Assembly (NCBI RefSeq): GCF_000969445.1
Contig: NZ_JZEY01000061.1
Location: forward strand, 310,001 to 374,000
Length of the DNA: 64,000 nt
Direction: 5' to 3'
Origin: Devosia chinhatensis
Lineage (GTDB): Bacteria; Pseudomonadota; Alphaproteobacteria; Rhizobiales; Devosiaceae
The notes beneath the pieces were generated by a model, which worked only from the letters and a program-made list of their open reading frames with translations, was not told the DNA's origin and searched no databases. The translations under genes were made by a program, and so were the position numbers. The number at the start of each line of letters is the position of its first letter. Positions within the stretch are counted from its first letter, which is position 1. Shown piece by piece: positions 1-8,305 of this stretch.

Positions 1-11
1 AGAGCGCAGGA

Positions 12-425
12 TTATTGGCGTCGGAAGCGCAGCCGCGCCACTTCGTCGAACTCGGCCTGCTCGACCTTGTTCTGCTCGTCGCGCTCGCGCTGATGTTCAC
101 GCTGATCGAGAAGCTCGACCTTCTTGAGGTCCTCGAGCGCCTCGGCCAGCGCATCCTGGGCCACCTCAAGCTTGGACTTCATGTCGTTGGCCGATGCCAG
201 AAGATTGTCGCGCCGTGTAAGGGCGGCTTTGGCAAAGGTGGAATAGGCGAAGTGCGCCACATCGGAAATGCCGGTCTTGGTGTGCTCGATCTCGATCTGC
301 TGGTCGAGTTCGGACGCCATGCGCTCGAAATCGGCGATCATCATCTCGATCTGGGCGACCTGACGGCGCTTCTCGTCCACCTGGAACTTCTTGAGCCTGA
401 TGAGGCTCTCGCTGCGCGATTTCAA
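12..425 (-). CDS. fliJ: Flagellar export protein FliJ
   Basis: This 137-residue, highly charged, almost wholly helical protein looks like FliJ, the soluble coiled-coil stalk of the flagellar type III export ATPase. FliJ sits in the FliI ring and couples ATP hydrolysis to export. The N-terminus (MKSRSESLIRLKKFQVDEK) has the basic, leucine-spaced pattern of FliJ, and length and heptad character fit the family. It lies 61 bases downstream of fliI on the same strand, the usual order. FliJ proteins diverge strongly, so the call rests on coiled-coil character plus the fliI neighbour. Confidence 0.85.
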   Translation of the reverse strand: MKSRSESLIRLKKFQVDEKRRQVAQIEMMIADFERMASELDQQIEIEHTKTGISDVAHFAYSTFAKAALTRRDNLLASANDMKSKLEVAQDALAEALEDLKKVELLDQREHQRERDEQNKVEQAEFDEVARLRFRRQ

Positions 426-486
426 GACCTGTACTCCTTACACATCAAGTCAGCTCCGGAACGGTCCACAACTCGGCTCCGCCCCG

Positions 487-1815
487 CTAGGCCCCCGCAT
501 CCGCCTCGGCGACGATCTGGGCCAGCTGGTCATAGCCGTCCAGTATCGTAGTCGTTTCATCCCGCCGCTGGCCCAGGAAGGCCTCCAGCCGCGGGTTGAT
601 GGCGATCGCGCGGTCCACATTCGGATCTGACCCTTTCCGGTAAGCCCCCAGCCGGATCAGTTCCTCCATGTCCGAGAAGATGGACATGAGTTCCCGCGCC
701 CGAGACAGGGTCGGCCGGACGTCTTCCGGCACGCAACCTGGCATGGTCCGCGAGATGGACCGGAGCACATTGACAGCCGGGTAACGTCCCCGCTCGGCAA
801 TGCCGCGCTCCATCACGATGTGCCCGTCAAGAATGCCGCGCACGGCATCCGCAATGGGCTCATTGTGATCATCACCTTCCACCAAAACGGTAAATAGTCC
901 GGTAATGGAGCCCGAATTCGGTTTACCAGGACCGGCCCGTTCCAATAATCGTGGCAATTCTGTGAAGACGGTGGGTGGATATCCCTTGGCCGTCGGCGGT
1001 TCGCCGATGGCAAGGCCGATCTCGCGCTGGGCCATGGCAAACCGGGTGAGAGAATCCATCATGCACAGGACGCGCTTGCCCTGGTCGCGGAAATATTCGC
1101 TGAGCGCCATGGAGATATAGCAGGCCTGTCGCCGCATCAGCGCGGCCTCGTCGGATGTGGCCACGACCACGACGGCGCGCTTGAGCCCTTCTTCGCCGAG
1201 ATATTCCTGGATGAATTCGTGCACTTCCCGGCCGCGTTCACCGATCAGGCCGATCACCGACACGTCGACATCGGTATTGCGGGCCAGCATCGACATCAGC
1301 ACCGACTTGCCCACACCCGAGCCGGCAAAGATGCCCATGCGCTGTCCCTCGCACATGGTCGTAAAGGTGTTAAGGCACCGTACCCCCAATTCGATCGGCT
1401 CGCCCACGCGCGTACGGTCATGCGCGGCAAGCGGGGACTGGCGCAGGGGATAGGAGACGGCCCCGCGCCTCAGTGGTCCCCTGCCGTCGATGGGCTCGCC
1501 ATTGGCATTGACCACGCGGCCCAGCCAGCCATCGGATGGATTGACCGAGCCGTCATGTCGACGGAACACCGCCTTGCAGCCCAGCCGGATGCCGCGCAAT
1601 TCGCCAAAGGGAAGACACAGGGCATGACCGTCGCGAAAACCGATGATCTCGGCGTCCAGGTGCTCGCCGCCACTGGCCTCGATGACGACGCGGCCACCCA
1701 CGCGCAATTCCCGCACCGGGCCGACGACCTCGATCAGCAGGCCCTGCACGGATTTCACCCGCCCGAACACCTCCACGTCTTCGATGGCATCGATGGCCGA
1801 AATCAGTGCCTTCAT
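487..1815 (-). CDS. fliI: Flagellum-specific ATP synthase FliI
   Basis: FliI is the hexameric ATPase of the flagellar export apparatus, acting at the cytoplasmic base of the basal body. The 442-residue length is normal. Walker A (GSGVGKS) is at about 165-171, and a Walker B-like strand ([11 protein letters not shown]) at about 248-258. The F1-beta-like segment with GERGREV lies between them. The N-terminal beta-barrel domain and the C-terminal helical domain are complete. The gene is transcribed with fliJ and diverges from ctrA. A near-consensus CtrA box about 110 bases upstream suggests cell-cycle control, as known for flagellar genes in Caulobacter. Confidence 0.97.
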   Translation of the reverse strand: MKALISAIDAIEDVEVFGRVKSVQGLLIEVVGPVRELRVGGRVVIEASGGEHLDAEIIGFRDGHALCLPFGELRGIRLGCKAVFRRHDGSVNPSDGWLGRVVNANGEPIDGRGPLRRGAVSYPLRQSPLAAHDRTRVGEPIELGVRCLNTFTTMCEGQRMGIFAGSGVGKSVLMSMLARNTDVDVSVIGLIGERGREVHEFIQEYLGEEGLKRAVVVVATSDEAALMRRQACYISMALSEYFRDQGKRVLCMMDSLTRFAMAQREIGLAIGEPPTAKGYPPTVFTELPRLLERAGPGKPNSGSITGLFTVLVEGDDHNEPIADAVRGILDGHIVMERGIAERGRYPAVNVLRSISRTMPGCVPEDVRPTLSRARELMSIFSDMEELIRLGAYRKGSDPNVDRAIAINPRLEAFLGQRRDETTTILDGYDQLAQIVAEADAGA

Positions 1816-2276
1816 GCGATTATGAATCCGCCCGGTTCGCGCTGGTCGTTAACGCCTGGGGCAAAACCGATCACAATTATGGTTTCCGCCATCGATCGCT
1901 GGCGCCCCGTCACGAATCAGAATGTAACCGATCGTTAACCGAAAAGCTTTATTGGCATGAAGGATCGGCGGAATCCGCCCCGGGCCACCATTGTGGCCAA
2001 ACACCCCCCAAATGCCTCAATTGCTTGAGTCCCAAGAGTCGCTTGGAACGCCTTCTTAATGTTTTACCTTAAGATTTTTTTGGGTGATTTATCTTTAATT
2101 TTCAAAGAGTTAATATAAATTCACCTTACCGCGCTTTGCGTATTGCGGATCAGAATTAAACTTTGTTAACTAGTTGGGCTTAGGCTTCAGTCATATCCAG
2201 TAGGGTTGGAGCGGGACGGGCAATTTGGCCTTGCCTCCCGCGTGTTCCAGCAGGAACGAATGACAAGGGGAATATA
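1816..2276. promoter_or_regulatory. Divergent fliI/ctrA control region with GANTC cluster
   Basis: This 461-base stretch has no credible gene and separates fliI from ctrA. It becomes AT-rich towards ctrA. Five GANTC sites, the target of the CcrM methyltransferase, lie at 1824, 1914, 1971, 2027 and 2036. TTAA motifs occur at 1849, 1935, 2056, 2069, 2095, 2110, 2156 and 2166. In Caulobacter the ctrA P1 promoter is controlled by methylation of a GANTC site and by CtrA itself. A similar arrangement is inferred here; no transcription start can be assigned by eye. Confidence 0.7.
1924..1938. promoter_or_regulatory. Near-consensus CtrA box
   Basis: On the minus strand this reads TTAA, seven bases, TTAC, one mismatch from TTAA-N7-TTAA. 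It lies about 110 bases upstream of the fliI start and 340 bases upstream of ctrA. GANTC sites at 1914 and 1971 flank it. Confidence 0.5.
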
Positions 2277-2984
2277 ATGCGGGTACTCCTTATTGAGGAC
2301 GACAGCGCCACGGCGCAGAGCATCGAACTGATGCTGAAGTCCGAAAGTTTCAACGTCTACACCACCGATCTCGGTGAGGAAGGCGTCGATCTTGGAAAAC
2401 TCTACGATTACGACATCATTCTACTCGATCTGAACCTGCCCGACATGAGCGGCTATGAGGTCCTGCGGACCCTTCGCGTCGCCAAGGTGCAGACGCCGAT
2501 CCTGATCCTGTCGGGTCTGGCCGGTATCGAAGACAAGGTTCGTGGTCTCGGCTTCGGCGCCGACGACTACATGACCAAGCCGTTCCACAAAGACGAGCTC
2601 GTGGCCCGCATCCACGCCATCGTCCGCCGCTCCAAGGGCCATGCCCAGTCGGTCATCTCGACCGGTGACCTGATGGTCAATCTCGACACCAAGACCGTCG
2701 AGGTTCAAAGCCAGCGCGTGCATCTGACCGGCAAGGAATATCAGATGCTGGAGCTGCTTTCGCTGCGCAAGGGCACGACCCTGACCAAGGAGATGTTCCT
2801 CAACCATCTCTATGGCGGCATGGACGAGCCCGAGCTCAAGATCATCGACGTCTTCATCTGCAAGCTGCGCAAGAAGCTCTCGGTTGCCACCGGCGGCAAG
2901 AATTACATCGAAACCGTCTGGGGACGCGGCTATGTGCTGCGCGAGCCGGACGAGAACGAAGGCTACAGCGAAAACGTCGCCTGA
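2277..2984 (+). CDS. ctrA: Cell-cycle master response regulator CtrA
   Basis: CtrA is an OmpR-type DNA-binding response regulator. It controls flagellum, division, envelope and DNA-methylation genes in alphaproteobacteria and, in Caulobacter, blocks replication initiation. The 235-residue protein has a receiver domain with acidic EDD at 7-9, phospho-acceptor Asp51 (ILLDLNLPD) and Lys101, followed by a winged-helix domain from about 130. The receiver start [12 protein letters not shown] and the helix ending in [10 protein letters not shown] are typical of CtrA. AAGGGGAA just upstream of the ATG serves as ribosome binding site. chpT and rcdA in the same window belong to its phosphorelay and degradation pathways. 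A strong terminator follows. Confidence 0.97.
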   Translation: MRVLLIEDDSATAQSIELMLKSESFNVYTTDLGEEGVDLGKLYDYDIILLDLNLPDMSGYEVLRTLRVAKVQTPILILSGLAGIEDKVRGLGFGADDYMTKPFHKDELVARIHAIVRRSKGHAQSVISTGDLMVNLDTKTVEVQSQRVHLTGKEYQMLELLSLRKGTTLTKEMFLNHLYGGMDEPELKIIDVFICKLRKKLSVATGGKNYIETVWGRGYVLREPDENEGYSENVA

Positions 2985-3010
2985 CCCTTAATTCTTATCC
3001 TGCTGAAATC

Positions 3011-3044
3011 AAAACCCCGCGCCCAAAGCGCGGGGTTTTTCGTC
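3011..3044 (+). terminator. Rho-independent terminator of ctrA
   Basis: A perfect 12-bp stem (3011-3022 with 3028-3039), loop CCAAA and a T-run lie 27 bases after the ctrA stop codon. Confidence 0.92.
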
Positions 3045-3069
3045 TTTGCACTCCGAAACCCGTCTTGCC

Positions 3070-3094
3070 GGAACCCTGAGCGTGGCGCAACGTT
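3070..3094 (+). promoter_or_regulatory. Predicted EcfG (general stress) promoter
   Basis: GGAAC at 3070-3074, exactly 16 bases, then CGTT at 3091-3094 matches the alphaproteobacterial EcfG consensus GGAAC-N16/17-CGTT. Transcription would start near 3100, about 25 bases before the ATG at 3127. That fits this start codon and argues against the longer reading frame from 3046. Confidence 0.72.
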
Positions 3095-3126
3095 GGAGCC
3101 AGTGGAGACATTTCAGGGGGACCAAT

Positions 3127-4341
3127 ATGGCAGACCTATCCAAACGCCTGCGCGAGCCGCTTGCTATGGCCTTGCTCGTGCTCGCCGCAGCCGGCTGGCT
3201 GGCCTTCATTGCCATGTGGATCAATTCAAATGGCGAGGCTGATCGCCTGCGCACTGAAATGGCGCAAGTCACAGACCAGCGCGACGCAGCCAATCGCGTC
3301 CTCGAAGAACGCGAGGCGGCCCAGGGAAGCCTCGAAGATGTCAGCCTGGCCCTGACATCGGCCGAAGAGCAGCGCAGCCAAGCGGACATCGCCTTGGCAG
3401 AGGTCAATACCGAACTCGAAGCGCGGCAAGCTGAACTGGCGTCCGTGAGCCAGAACCTCGACGCCAATCGCCAGGAGGCCGACGCTCTCCTGCAGCAGGT
3501 CGGCGATGCCAAGGAGCAGACGGAGGAGCTGGCCAGCCGCCAGGCGGCCCTGCAGGCGGAAATCCAGAGCTCGAACCGGCAATTGCAGGATGTGGGCGCA
3601 CGCCTCGAAGAAGCCCGGCGACAGGAGCAGGCCAATACCCAGGCCATTGCCCAGCTGACCGAAGAAGCGGCCTTGGCCACCACCTCCCTGGCCGACACCC
3701 AGAGCCAGCTGCAGCAAAGCCGCACAGAGCTCACCGCCGCCCAGGAACAATTGGCCACGATTGCTGCCCAGTCGGAGGAAGCCGGGGCCCAGGCCCAGGC
3801 ACTCCAGACCCAGGTGAGCGACCTCGAGACCCGCCGAACCGGCCTCGAACGTGACGTAGCCGGCTATGAGGAACAGCTGGCCATCCTTCAGCCGCAGGTT
3901 GAGGAATTGACCCGCACGCTGGCACAGCGCTCGAGCGAACTCGAAGAGGTGGAAGCCCATATCGCCCAGGCCGTGCCCGCGACGGCTCCGGCCGCAGCCA
4001 CCGAACCAGAGCCCGAGGCCGCCACCGAACCGCAGAGTTACGTTGTCTCGGCCGAAGGCCAGGGCAATGGCATGGAATTGACCCTCGCGGCAGATGACAC
4101 CTTCACGCTTAGCGACCGCTTCAACCGCAGCGTCGAGGGCCGCTATACACTCTTGGACGGCGAGCTTGTTCTCAGCGAGGCCACCGGGCGGCTGGGCACT
4201 GCCAGTTTTCCGATGTCCTGCCCGCTCGAGCGCGAGGGGGAAGCCTTGATCATCGGGGAAGCAGAAGGATGCCTCTTGTCCGGCCTGACCTTCGAGCCGC
4301 TGATCGAAGAGGACGCGCAAGAGCCCAACACTGCGCAATAG
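3127..4341 (+). CDS. Membrane-anchored coiled-coil envelope protein
   Basis: I do not recognise a named family. The 404-residue protein has an N-terminal membrane helix at about 14-34 and a long Gln/Glu/Ala-rich coiled coil at about 36-285. A Pro/Ala/Glu linker (PATAPAAATEPEPEAATEP) follows, then a compact C-terminal domain of about 100 residues. That domain has two cysteines (MSCPLE and AEGCLL) that could form a disulfide, so the bulk is probably periplasmic. The ATG at 3127 is chosen because AGGGGG precedes it by six bases and the predicted stress promoter lies just upstream. A stress-induced spacer or scaffold between membrane and cell wall is a guess. Confidence 0.8.
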   Translation: MADLSKRLREPLAMALLVLAAAGWLAFIAMWINSNGEADRLRTEMAQVTDQRDAANRVLEEREAAQGSLEDVSLALTSAEEQRSQADIALAEVNTELEARQAELASVSQNLDANRQEADALLQQVGDAKEQTEELASRQAALQAEIQSSNRQLQDVGARLEEARRQEQANTQAIAQLTEEAALATTSLADTQSQLQQSRTELTAAQEQLATIAAQSEEAGAQAQALQTQVSDLETRRTGLERDVAGYEEQLAILQPQVEELTRTLAQRSSELEEVEAHIAQAVPATAPAAATEPEPEAATEPQSYVVSAEGQGNGMELTLAADDTFTLSDRFNRSVEGRYTLLDGELVLSEATGRLGTASFPMSCPLEREGEALIIGEAEGCLLSGLTFEPLIEEDAQEPNTAQ

Positions 4342-4443
4342 GCATCAACCGGCCGCTGTCGAAACGCCGGCCGGTTATACGTCGGAGAGGTGCGCCCTAG
4401 CGCTCCCCTTGACGATCACGTTGCAAAACGATGCTCTGTGCCG

Positions 4444-5736
4444 ATGACCGACCCTGCCCAAGAGCCCCTGGCCGCCCATCGTGCGGAAACCGACCGCGCC
4501 ATCAATGCCGTCTGGCGCTCCGAGCATGCCCGGGTCGTCGCCGGCCTGACCCGCATCGTTCGCGATATTTCCCTGGCCGAAGAGCTGGCGCAGGAGGCCC
4601 TGCTGGCTGCTTTGAAGAGCTGGCCGCAGACCGGGGTGCCACGCAATCCGGGCGCGTGGCTGATGCAGGCCGGCAAGCGCAAGGCAATCGACTATTTTCG
4701 GCATCGCAAGATGGCGACGGGCAAGCTCGAGGAAGTCGGGCGCAGCCTGGAGGACGATGTGGCTGACACCGAAACCAGGCTGCTCGACCAGCTGGATGAC
4801 GATGTCGGCGACGACGTCTTGCGCCTCATCTTCACCTCATGCCATCCCGTGCTGCCGCCCGAAAGCCGCGTCGCCCTCACCTTGCGCCTGATCGGGGGGC
4901 TGACCACCGAAGAGATCGCCCGCGCCTTCCTGGCCAATGACACCACCATCGGCCAGCGCATCGTGCGGGCCAAACGCACCATTGCCGATGCTGGCCTGCC
5001 CTTCGAAGTACCGAGCGGCACAGAGCGCAAGGACCGAGTCGCCTCGGTACTGGGCGTGCTTTATCTTATTTTCAACGAAGGATATTCCGCCACCACCGGC
5101 GCCGACTGGATGCGGCCGCAGCTCTGCGACGAGGCGCTTCGCATGGGGCTGATCCTGGCTAAACTGATGCCCGAGGAGGCGGAAGTGCATGGCCTTTTGG
5201 CGCTGATGCAATTGCAGCATTCGCGCGCGGCCGCGCGGGTGAACGCTGCCGGAGAGCCGGTATTGCTGCCCGAACAGGATCGCAGCCGCTGGAACGCTGA
5301 CCTCATTGCCGACGGGCTTCGTGCCTTGACGCGGGCGCAGACAGTGGAGGGACAGAGTGGCCCCTATACCGTCCAGGCCGCGATTGCCGCCTGCCATGCG
5401 CGGGCAAGTCGGGCCGAAGACACTGATTGGGGCCAGATCGCCGCGCTCTACGCCCTTCTCAACCAGATGACGCCCTCCCCCGTCATCGAGCTCAATCGCG
5501 CCGTCGCCATTTCGATGTCGCAGGGCCCGGCCGCGGCGCTCCTGCTGGTGGATGCGCTGAGCGAGACCCCCGTCCTGGCCAATTACCACCTGCTCTATGG
5601 CGTGCGCGGAGATCTGCTGCGCCGCCTGGGCCGGCACGAGGAGGCCAATCGGGAGTTCGGTAAAGCTGCGGAACTGACGCGCAACGCGCGGGAAAAGGCG
5701 TTCCTTCTGGCGCGCGCCGCGGAAGAAACGGGCTAG
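4444..5736 (+). CDS. ECF42-type RNA polymerase sigma factor (DUF6596)
   Basis: This 430-residue protein is an extracytoplasmic-function sigma factor of the ECF42 type. Region 2 (RIVRDISLAEELAQEA, then IDYFRHRK) and region 4 (GLTTEEIARAFL, IGQRIVRAKRTI) are followed by the long DUF6596/TPR-like extension of about 230 residues that replaces a separate anti-sigma factor in this group. ECF42 genes normally sit beside DGPF (YCII-like) genes; none is present. ATG 4444 gives the usual short N-terminus, and a GTG at 4390 is an alternative. The stop codon overlaps that of the convergent response regulator within the tetranucleotide CTAG. Confidence 0.9.
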   Translation: MTDPAQEPLAAHRAETDRAINAVWRSEHARVVAGLTRIVRDISLAEELAQEALLAALKSWPQTGVPRNPGAWLMQAGKRKAIDYFRHRKMATGKLEEVGRSLEDDVADTETRLLDQLDDDVGDDVLRLIFTSCHPVLPPESRVALTLRLIGGLTTEEIARAFLANDTTIGQRIVRAKRTIADAGLPFEVPSGTERKDRVASVLGVLYLIFNEGYSATTGADWMRPQLCDEALRMGLILAKLMPEEAEVHGLLALMQLQHSRAAARVNAAGEPVLLPEQDRSRWNADLIADGLRALTRAQTVEGQSGPYTVQAAIAACHARASRAEDTDWGQIAALYALLNQMTPSPVIELNRAVAISMSQGPAAALLLVDALSETPVLANYHLLYGVRGDLLRRLGRHEEANREFGKAAELTRNAREKAFLLARAAEETG

Positions 5737-6104
5737 GCAGCAGTGCTTTCGGGATGCTCGAACTTGGCTTCGAGCACGGACCGATCGAAGGGCTTCATCA
5801 TGTAATCGTCGGCACCGGCCTTAAGGGCCATGGCAATGGCACCGATGTCGTTCTCGACCGTGCAATAGATGACGCGGGGCTTTTCGCCCCCGACATAGGT
5901 GCGCAGCAGCTTGAGAAATTCCAGCCCGCTCAAGATGGGCATGTTCCAGTCGAGCAGGATGGCATCGGGCATCTGCTCACGGCACTTGTCGATGGCTTCC
6001 TGCCCGTCTTCGGCTTCGTCGACGTCATAGTCCAGATCTTCGAGGATCCGGCGCGCCACTTTGCGCACGACACTGGAATCATCGACGATCAGGCAGGTGC
6101 GCAT
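5733..6104 (-). CDS. Single-domain CheY-like response regulator
   Basis: This is a stand-alone receiver domain of 123 residues with the acidic pair in LIVDDSS, phospho-acceptor Asp52 (AILLDWNMP), a Thr in YCTVEN and conserved Lys104 (MMKPFD). No output domain is present, so it must act through protein contacts or as a phosphate sink. It lies 77 bases downstream of chpT on the same strand. A co-transcribed role near the ChpT-CtrA relay is possible, but it does not look like CpdR. ATG 6104 is preferred over TTG 6110. CheY, DivK-like and other single-domain regulators cannot be told apart by eye. Confidence 0.88.
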   Translation of the reverse strand: MRTCLIVDDSSVVRKVARRILEDLDYDVDEAEDGQEAIDKCREQMPDAILLDWNMPILSGLEFLKLLRTYVGGEKPRVIYCTVENDIGAIAMALKAGADDYMMKPFDRSVLEAKFEHPESTAA

Positions 6105-6181
6105 AGACAAGGATCCGGAACAGACAGGGACGCCTTGCGACTATGCGCAACAATGATTGGCGAATGGTTAGCGCAATTGCG

Positions 6182-6883
6182 CTATTGCGCCGCGTCCGCC
6201 TCGACTTTGACTTCATCCGACTTGGCCTTGGGCACGGCGGTGAAGAAGAAGACGTCGTTCTCGATGCCAATATTGATGTCCATATCGGTCATGCGGGCCA
6301 GAAGGCCAGTATAGAATGGCTGGATGCCGCGCGCATCGACATATCCTTCCTCGGGAATGCCCGAAAGCAGGCCGGCCGAACCGGACGGCACCAGCGTCTT
6401 CTGGCGCTTGTCCGGATCGCTTTTCGAGGTGAACTCGAACTTTTCCTCACCCGCCGGGCCGCTGATGGATGCCTTGACCTGACCACCGCGCGGCACCGAA
6501 CCGGCGGCGATCAGCAGCATGTTCATGAACAGCTTGGCCTTGTGCTTGGGCAGCAGGATCAGCGGCGCATCCCATTCAAGGTCGGCCTTCTCGATTTCGA
6601 ACAGGATGCGGGCAACCCGCTCGCATTCGCGTGTGTCGATATCGGTGCCGGCGGTCGAGGACGCGCCATAGGCAAGGCGGGCGAATTCGAGCTTGGCCCG
6701 GCTCTGCTTGGCGGCGCTCGCGATCAGGTCACGGGCGCCCTCGGCCATCTCGCCCTGGCCCGGATCGGACAGCACTTCCAGACCATTGCCGATGGCCCCG
6801 ATCGGGTTGATCAGGTCGTGACAGACCCTGGAGCAGAGCATGGCGGCCAGATCGGTTGCCTTGAGCTCGATGATATCGGCCAT
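6182..6883 (-). CDS. chpT: Histidine phosphotransferase ChpT
   Basis: ChpT is the dimeric phosphotransferase that passes phosphate from the hybrid kinase CckA to CtrA and CpdR. The 233-residue protein carries the H-box (CSRVCHDLINPIGAIGNG) with phospho-acceptor His22. A degenerate, non-catalytic ATPase-like domain follows, the hallmark of the family. Start ATG 6883 has GGAG about nine bases upstream and gives the typical N-terminus (MADIIELKATDLAAMLCSR); the longer frame to 6925 lacks support. Finding chpT 3.2 kb from ctrA joins two steps of the same phosphorelay. A 14-base AGCGCAATTGCGCT palindrome overlaps the stop codon. Confidence 0.93.
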   Translation of the reverse strand: MADIIELKATDLAAMLCSRVCHDLINPIGAIGNGLEVLSDPGQGEMAEGARDLIASAAKQSRAKLEFARLAYGASSTAGTDIDTRECERVARILFEIEKADLEWDAPLILLPKHKAKLFMNMLLIAAGSVPRGGQVKASISGPAGEEKFEFTSKSDPDKRQKTLVPSGSAGLLSGIPEEGYVDARGIQPFYTGLLARMTDMDINIGIENDVFFFTAVPKAKSDEVKVEADAAQ

Positions 6884-6958
6884 GATGCATTTCTCCGTCG
6901 AGGTGCCGCGAGCGGCGAGAATCAATAGGCCGACATTAAAGCGGCTTTTCGGGGTGCA

Positions 6959-7459
6959 CTACCTGATCGACAGGCTTTTGGACAGAACCTGCCAATGTTC
7001 AGCGCCCTGCAAGGCCGCCGCATCCGGCGAGAGCAGGAAGGCCTGCCGGTTTGACGCCGAATAGAACAGGAAGAGCCGCTGCTTGAACACGGTATAGATC
7101 ATCGGATCGGCATCGGAGACGAAGCCTCGCGCCATGCTCATGGCGCCATGGCCACCATATTGAGGGGCATAAATCTCCGGATTGGCCCTGAAGATGTCGC
7201 GATTGGCGGCATTGGCGAACAACCATGACGCGCCCATCCATTCGGTCTCGAGCCCCGGTCGCCCGGGCAACGGAGCCTCCTCGGTGAAATAGGAAACCGG
7301 GTCCATGCCGCCGATGGCGAGGCCGGTCAGCGGATCGGTCATGATGTAGGTTGCCAGCGTCTGCGCGGCGCTCTGCTGAACCATGGCCGGAAGGAGCCCG
7401 AAAAGCGGCAGAACAAGGGCCATCATGGTTAAGATTTGTTTAGAGATTTGCTTCATCAT
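6959..7459 (-). CDS. Exported YHS-domain-like protein
   Basis: This 166-residue protein has a cleavable signal peptide (about residues 1-32, ending SAAQ). It then follows the layout of exported YHS-domain proteins: GLAIGGMDPVSYF, WLFANAANRDIFRANPE, then YAPQYGGHGAMSMARG. The position where such proteins usually have Cys (YGGYC) reads YGGHG here, so metal binding through that Cys is unlikely. Function is unknown. It diverges from eipA, with a 14-base palindrome between the two starts. Confidence 0.78.
   Translation of the reverse strand: MMKQISKQILTMMALVLPLFGLLPAMVQQSAAQTLATYIMTDPLTGLAIGGMDPVSYFTEEAPLPGRPGLETEWMGASWLFANAANRDIFRANPEIYAPQYGGHGAMSMARGFVSDADPMIYTVFKQRLFLFYSASNRQAFLLSPDAAALQGAEHWQVLSKSLSIR
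7429..7443 (+). promoter_or_regulatory. Near-consensus CtrA box upstream of eipA
   Basis: TTAA, GATTTGT, TTAG is one mismatch from TTAA-N7-TTAA. It lies 110 bases before the eipA ATG, inside the first codons of the divergent YHS gene. Brucella eipA is CtrA-regulated, which gives this weak match some weight. Confidence 0.35.
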
Positions 7460-7505
7460 CTGCCCAATGAGCGGCGCATCACCCGCGTCCTAATTTTGAC
7501 GCAGG

Positions 7506-7519
7506 AGACCTTAAGGTCT
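7506..7519. promoter_or_regulatory. 14-base perfect palindrome between divergent starts
   Basis: AGACCTTAAGGTCT is a perfect inverted repeat lying between the YHS gene start and the eipA start, 34 bases before the eipA ATG. It could be an operator for a dimeric regulator. Confidence 0.4.
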
Positions 7520-7553
7520 TCGTAAATTTCCGCGCTTCAGGGAGACCCCAACG

Positions 7554-8123
7554 ATGTTCAAGCGCCTTGCCCTGATGACAGCCCTGCTCGTGTCGCTGCT
7601 GGCCCCGGCTGGCCCGGCTTTGGCCCAGGGCTCGTTGAGCGACACCTTTTCGGGCGATGAGCTGGTCGAAAGCGGCCAGCAGTTTTTCGGTTCTGCCGCG
7701 CAGGGCCTGGCATCGGTGGTCGAACGCGCCGTCAGCCAGTTCGGCCTGCCCAATGGCTATATCCTGGGCGAGGAAGCCGGCGGAGCCCTGATCGTCGGCG
7801 CCAAATATGGCGAGGGCACGCTTTATACCCGCAATGCCGGCCAGTTCTCGATCTATTGGCAAGGCCCCTCTATCGGCTTCGATATCGGTGGCGATGGCTC
7901 CAAGACCATGATGCTGGTCTACAATCTCTCGAGCATTCAGGAAATCCTGGGCCGCTACCCGGGCGTGGATGGCTCTGCCTATGTGCTGGGTGGTTTCGGG
8001 ATGACGGTCACCAAGCGCGGCAATGTCGTCGTGGTGCCGATCCGCTCGGGCGTCGGCGCGCGGCTGGGCATCAATGTGGGCTATCTCAACTTCACCAACC
8101 AGCCCACCTGGAACCCCTTCTGA
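7554..8123 (+). CDS. eipA: Envelope integrity protein EipA (DUF1134)
   Basis: This 189-residue protein has a signal peptide (cleavage near ALAQ, residue 24) and then a DUF1134 domain. Family patterns include YILGEEAGGALIVGAKYGEG and IGFDIGGDGSKTMMLVYNL. In Brucella EipA is a periplasmic beta-barrel-like protein needed for envelope integrity and is under CtrA control; the molecular activity is unknown. AGGGAG precedes the ATG. The gene is monocistronic: it diverges from the YHS gene and a 10-bp-stem hairpin follows. The family call is firm; the Brucella role is transferred by homology. Confidence 0.88.
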   Translation: MFKRLALMTALLVSLLAPAGPALAQGSLSDTFSGDELVESGQQFFGSAAQGLASVVERAVSQFGLPNGYILGEEAGGALIVGAKYGEGTLYTRNAGQFSIYWQGPSIGFDIGGDGSKTMMLVYNLSSIQEILGRYPGVDGSAYVLGGFGMTVTKRGNVVVVPIRSGVGARLGINVGYLNFTNQPTWNPF

Positions 8124-8150
8124 CCTCCGGTTCCCGATCAAATCTTGACC

Positions 8151-8176
8151 AAGCCGGGGACACCCTCCCCGGCTTT
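8151..8176 (+). terminator. Hairpin after eipA
   Basis: Perfect 10-bp stem (AAGCCGGGGA with TCCCCGGCTT), five-base loop, only a short T-run. Probably a terminator. Confidence 0.65.
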
Positions 8177-8305
8177 GTCGTGACGGGACGTCCCAAACCC
8201 GTTAGGGTTAACGAGTGCCAAAGATGGTCAGCACCCCGCTTTGCTGCCAGATAGAACCACAACGACTGCACGGGTGGCTGCACGACGCTGCCGGAGAGAT
8301 GTTCG

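Noticed and set aside
2156..2170. TTAA-N6-TTAAC in the ctrA promoter as a CtrA box
   Set aside because: The spacing is six rather than seven bases. It may still bind CtrA, but it does not meet the consensus used for the other sites.
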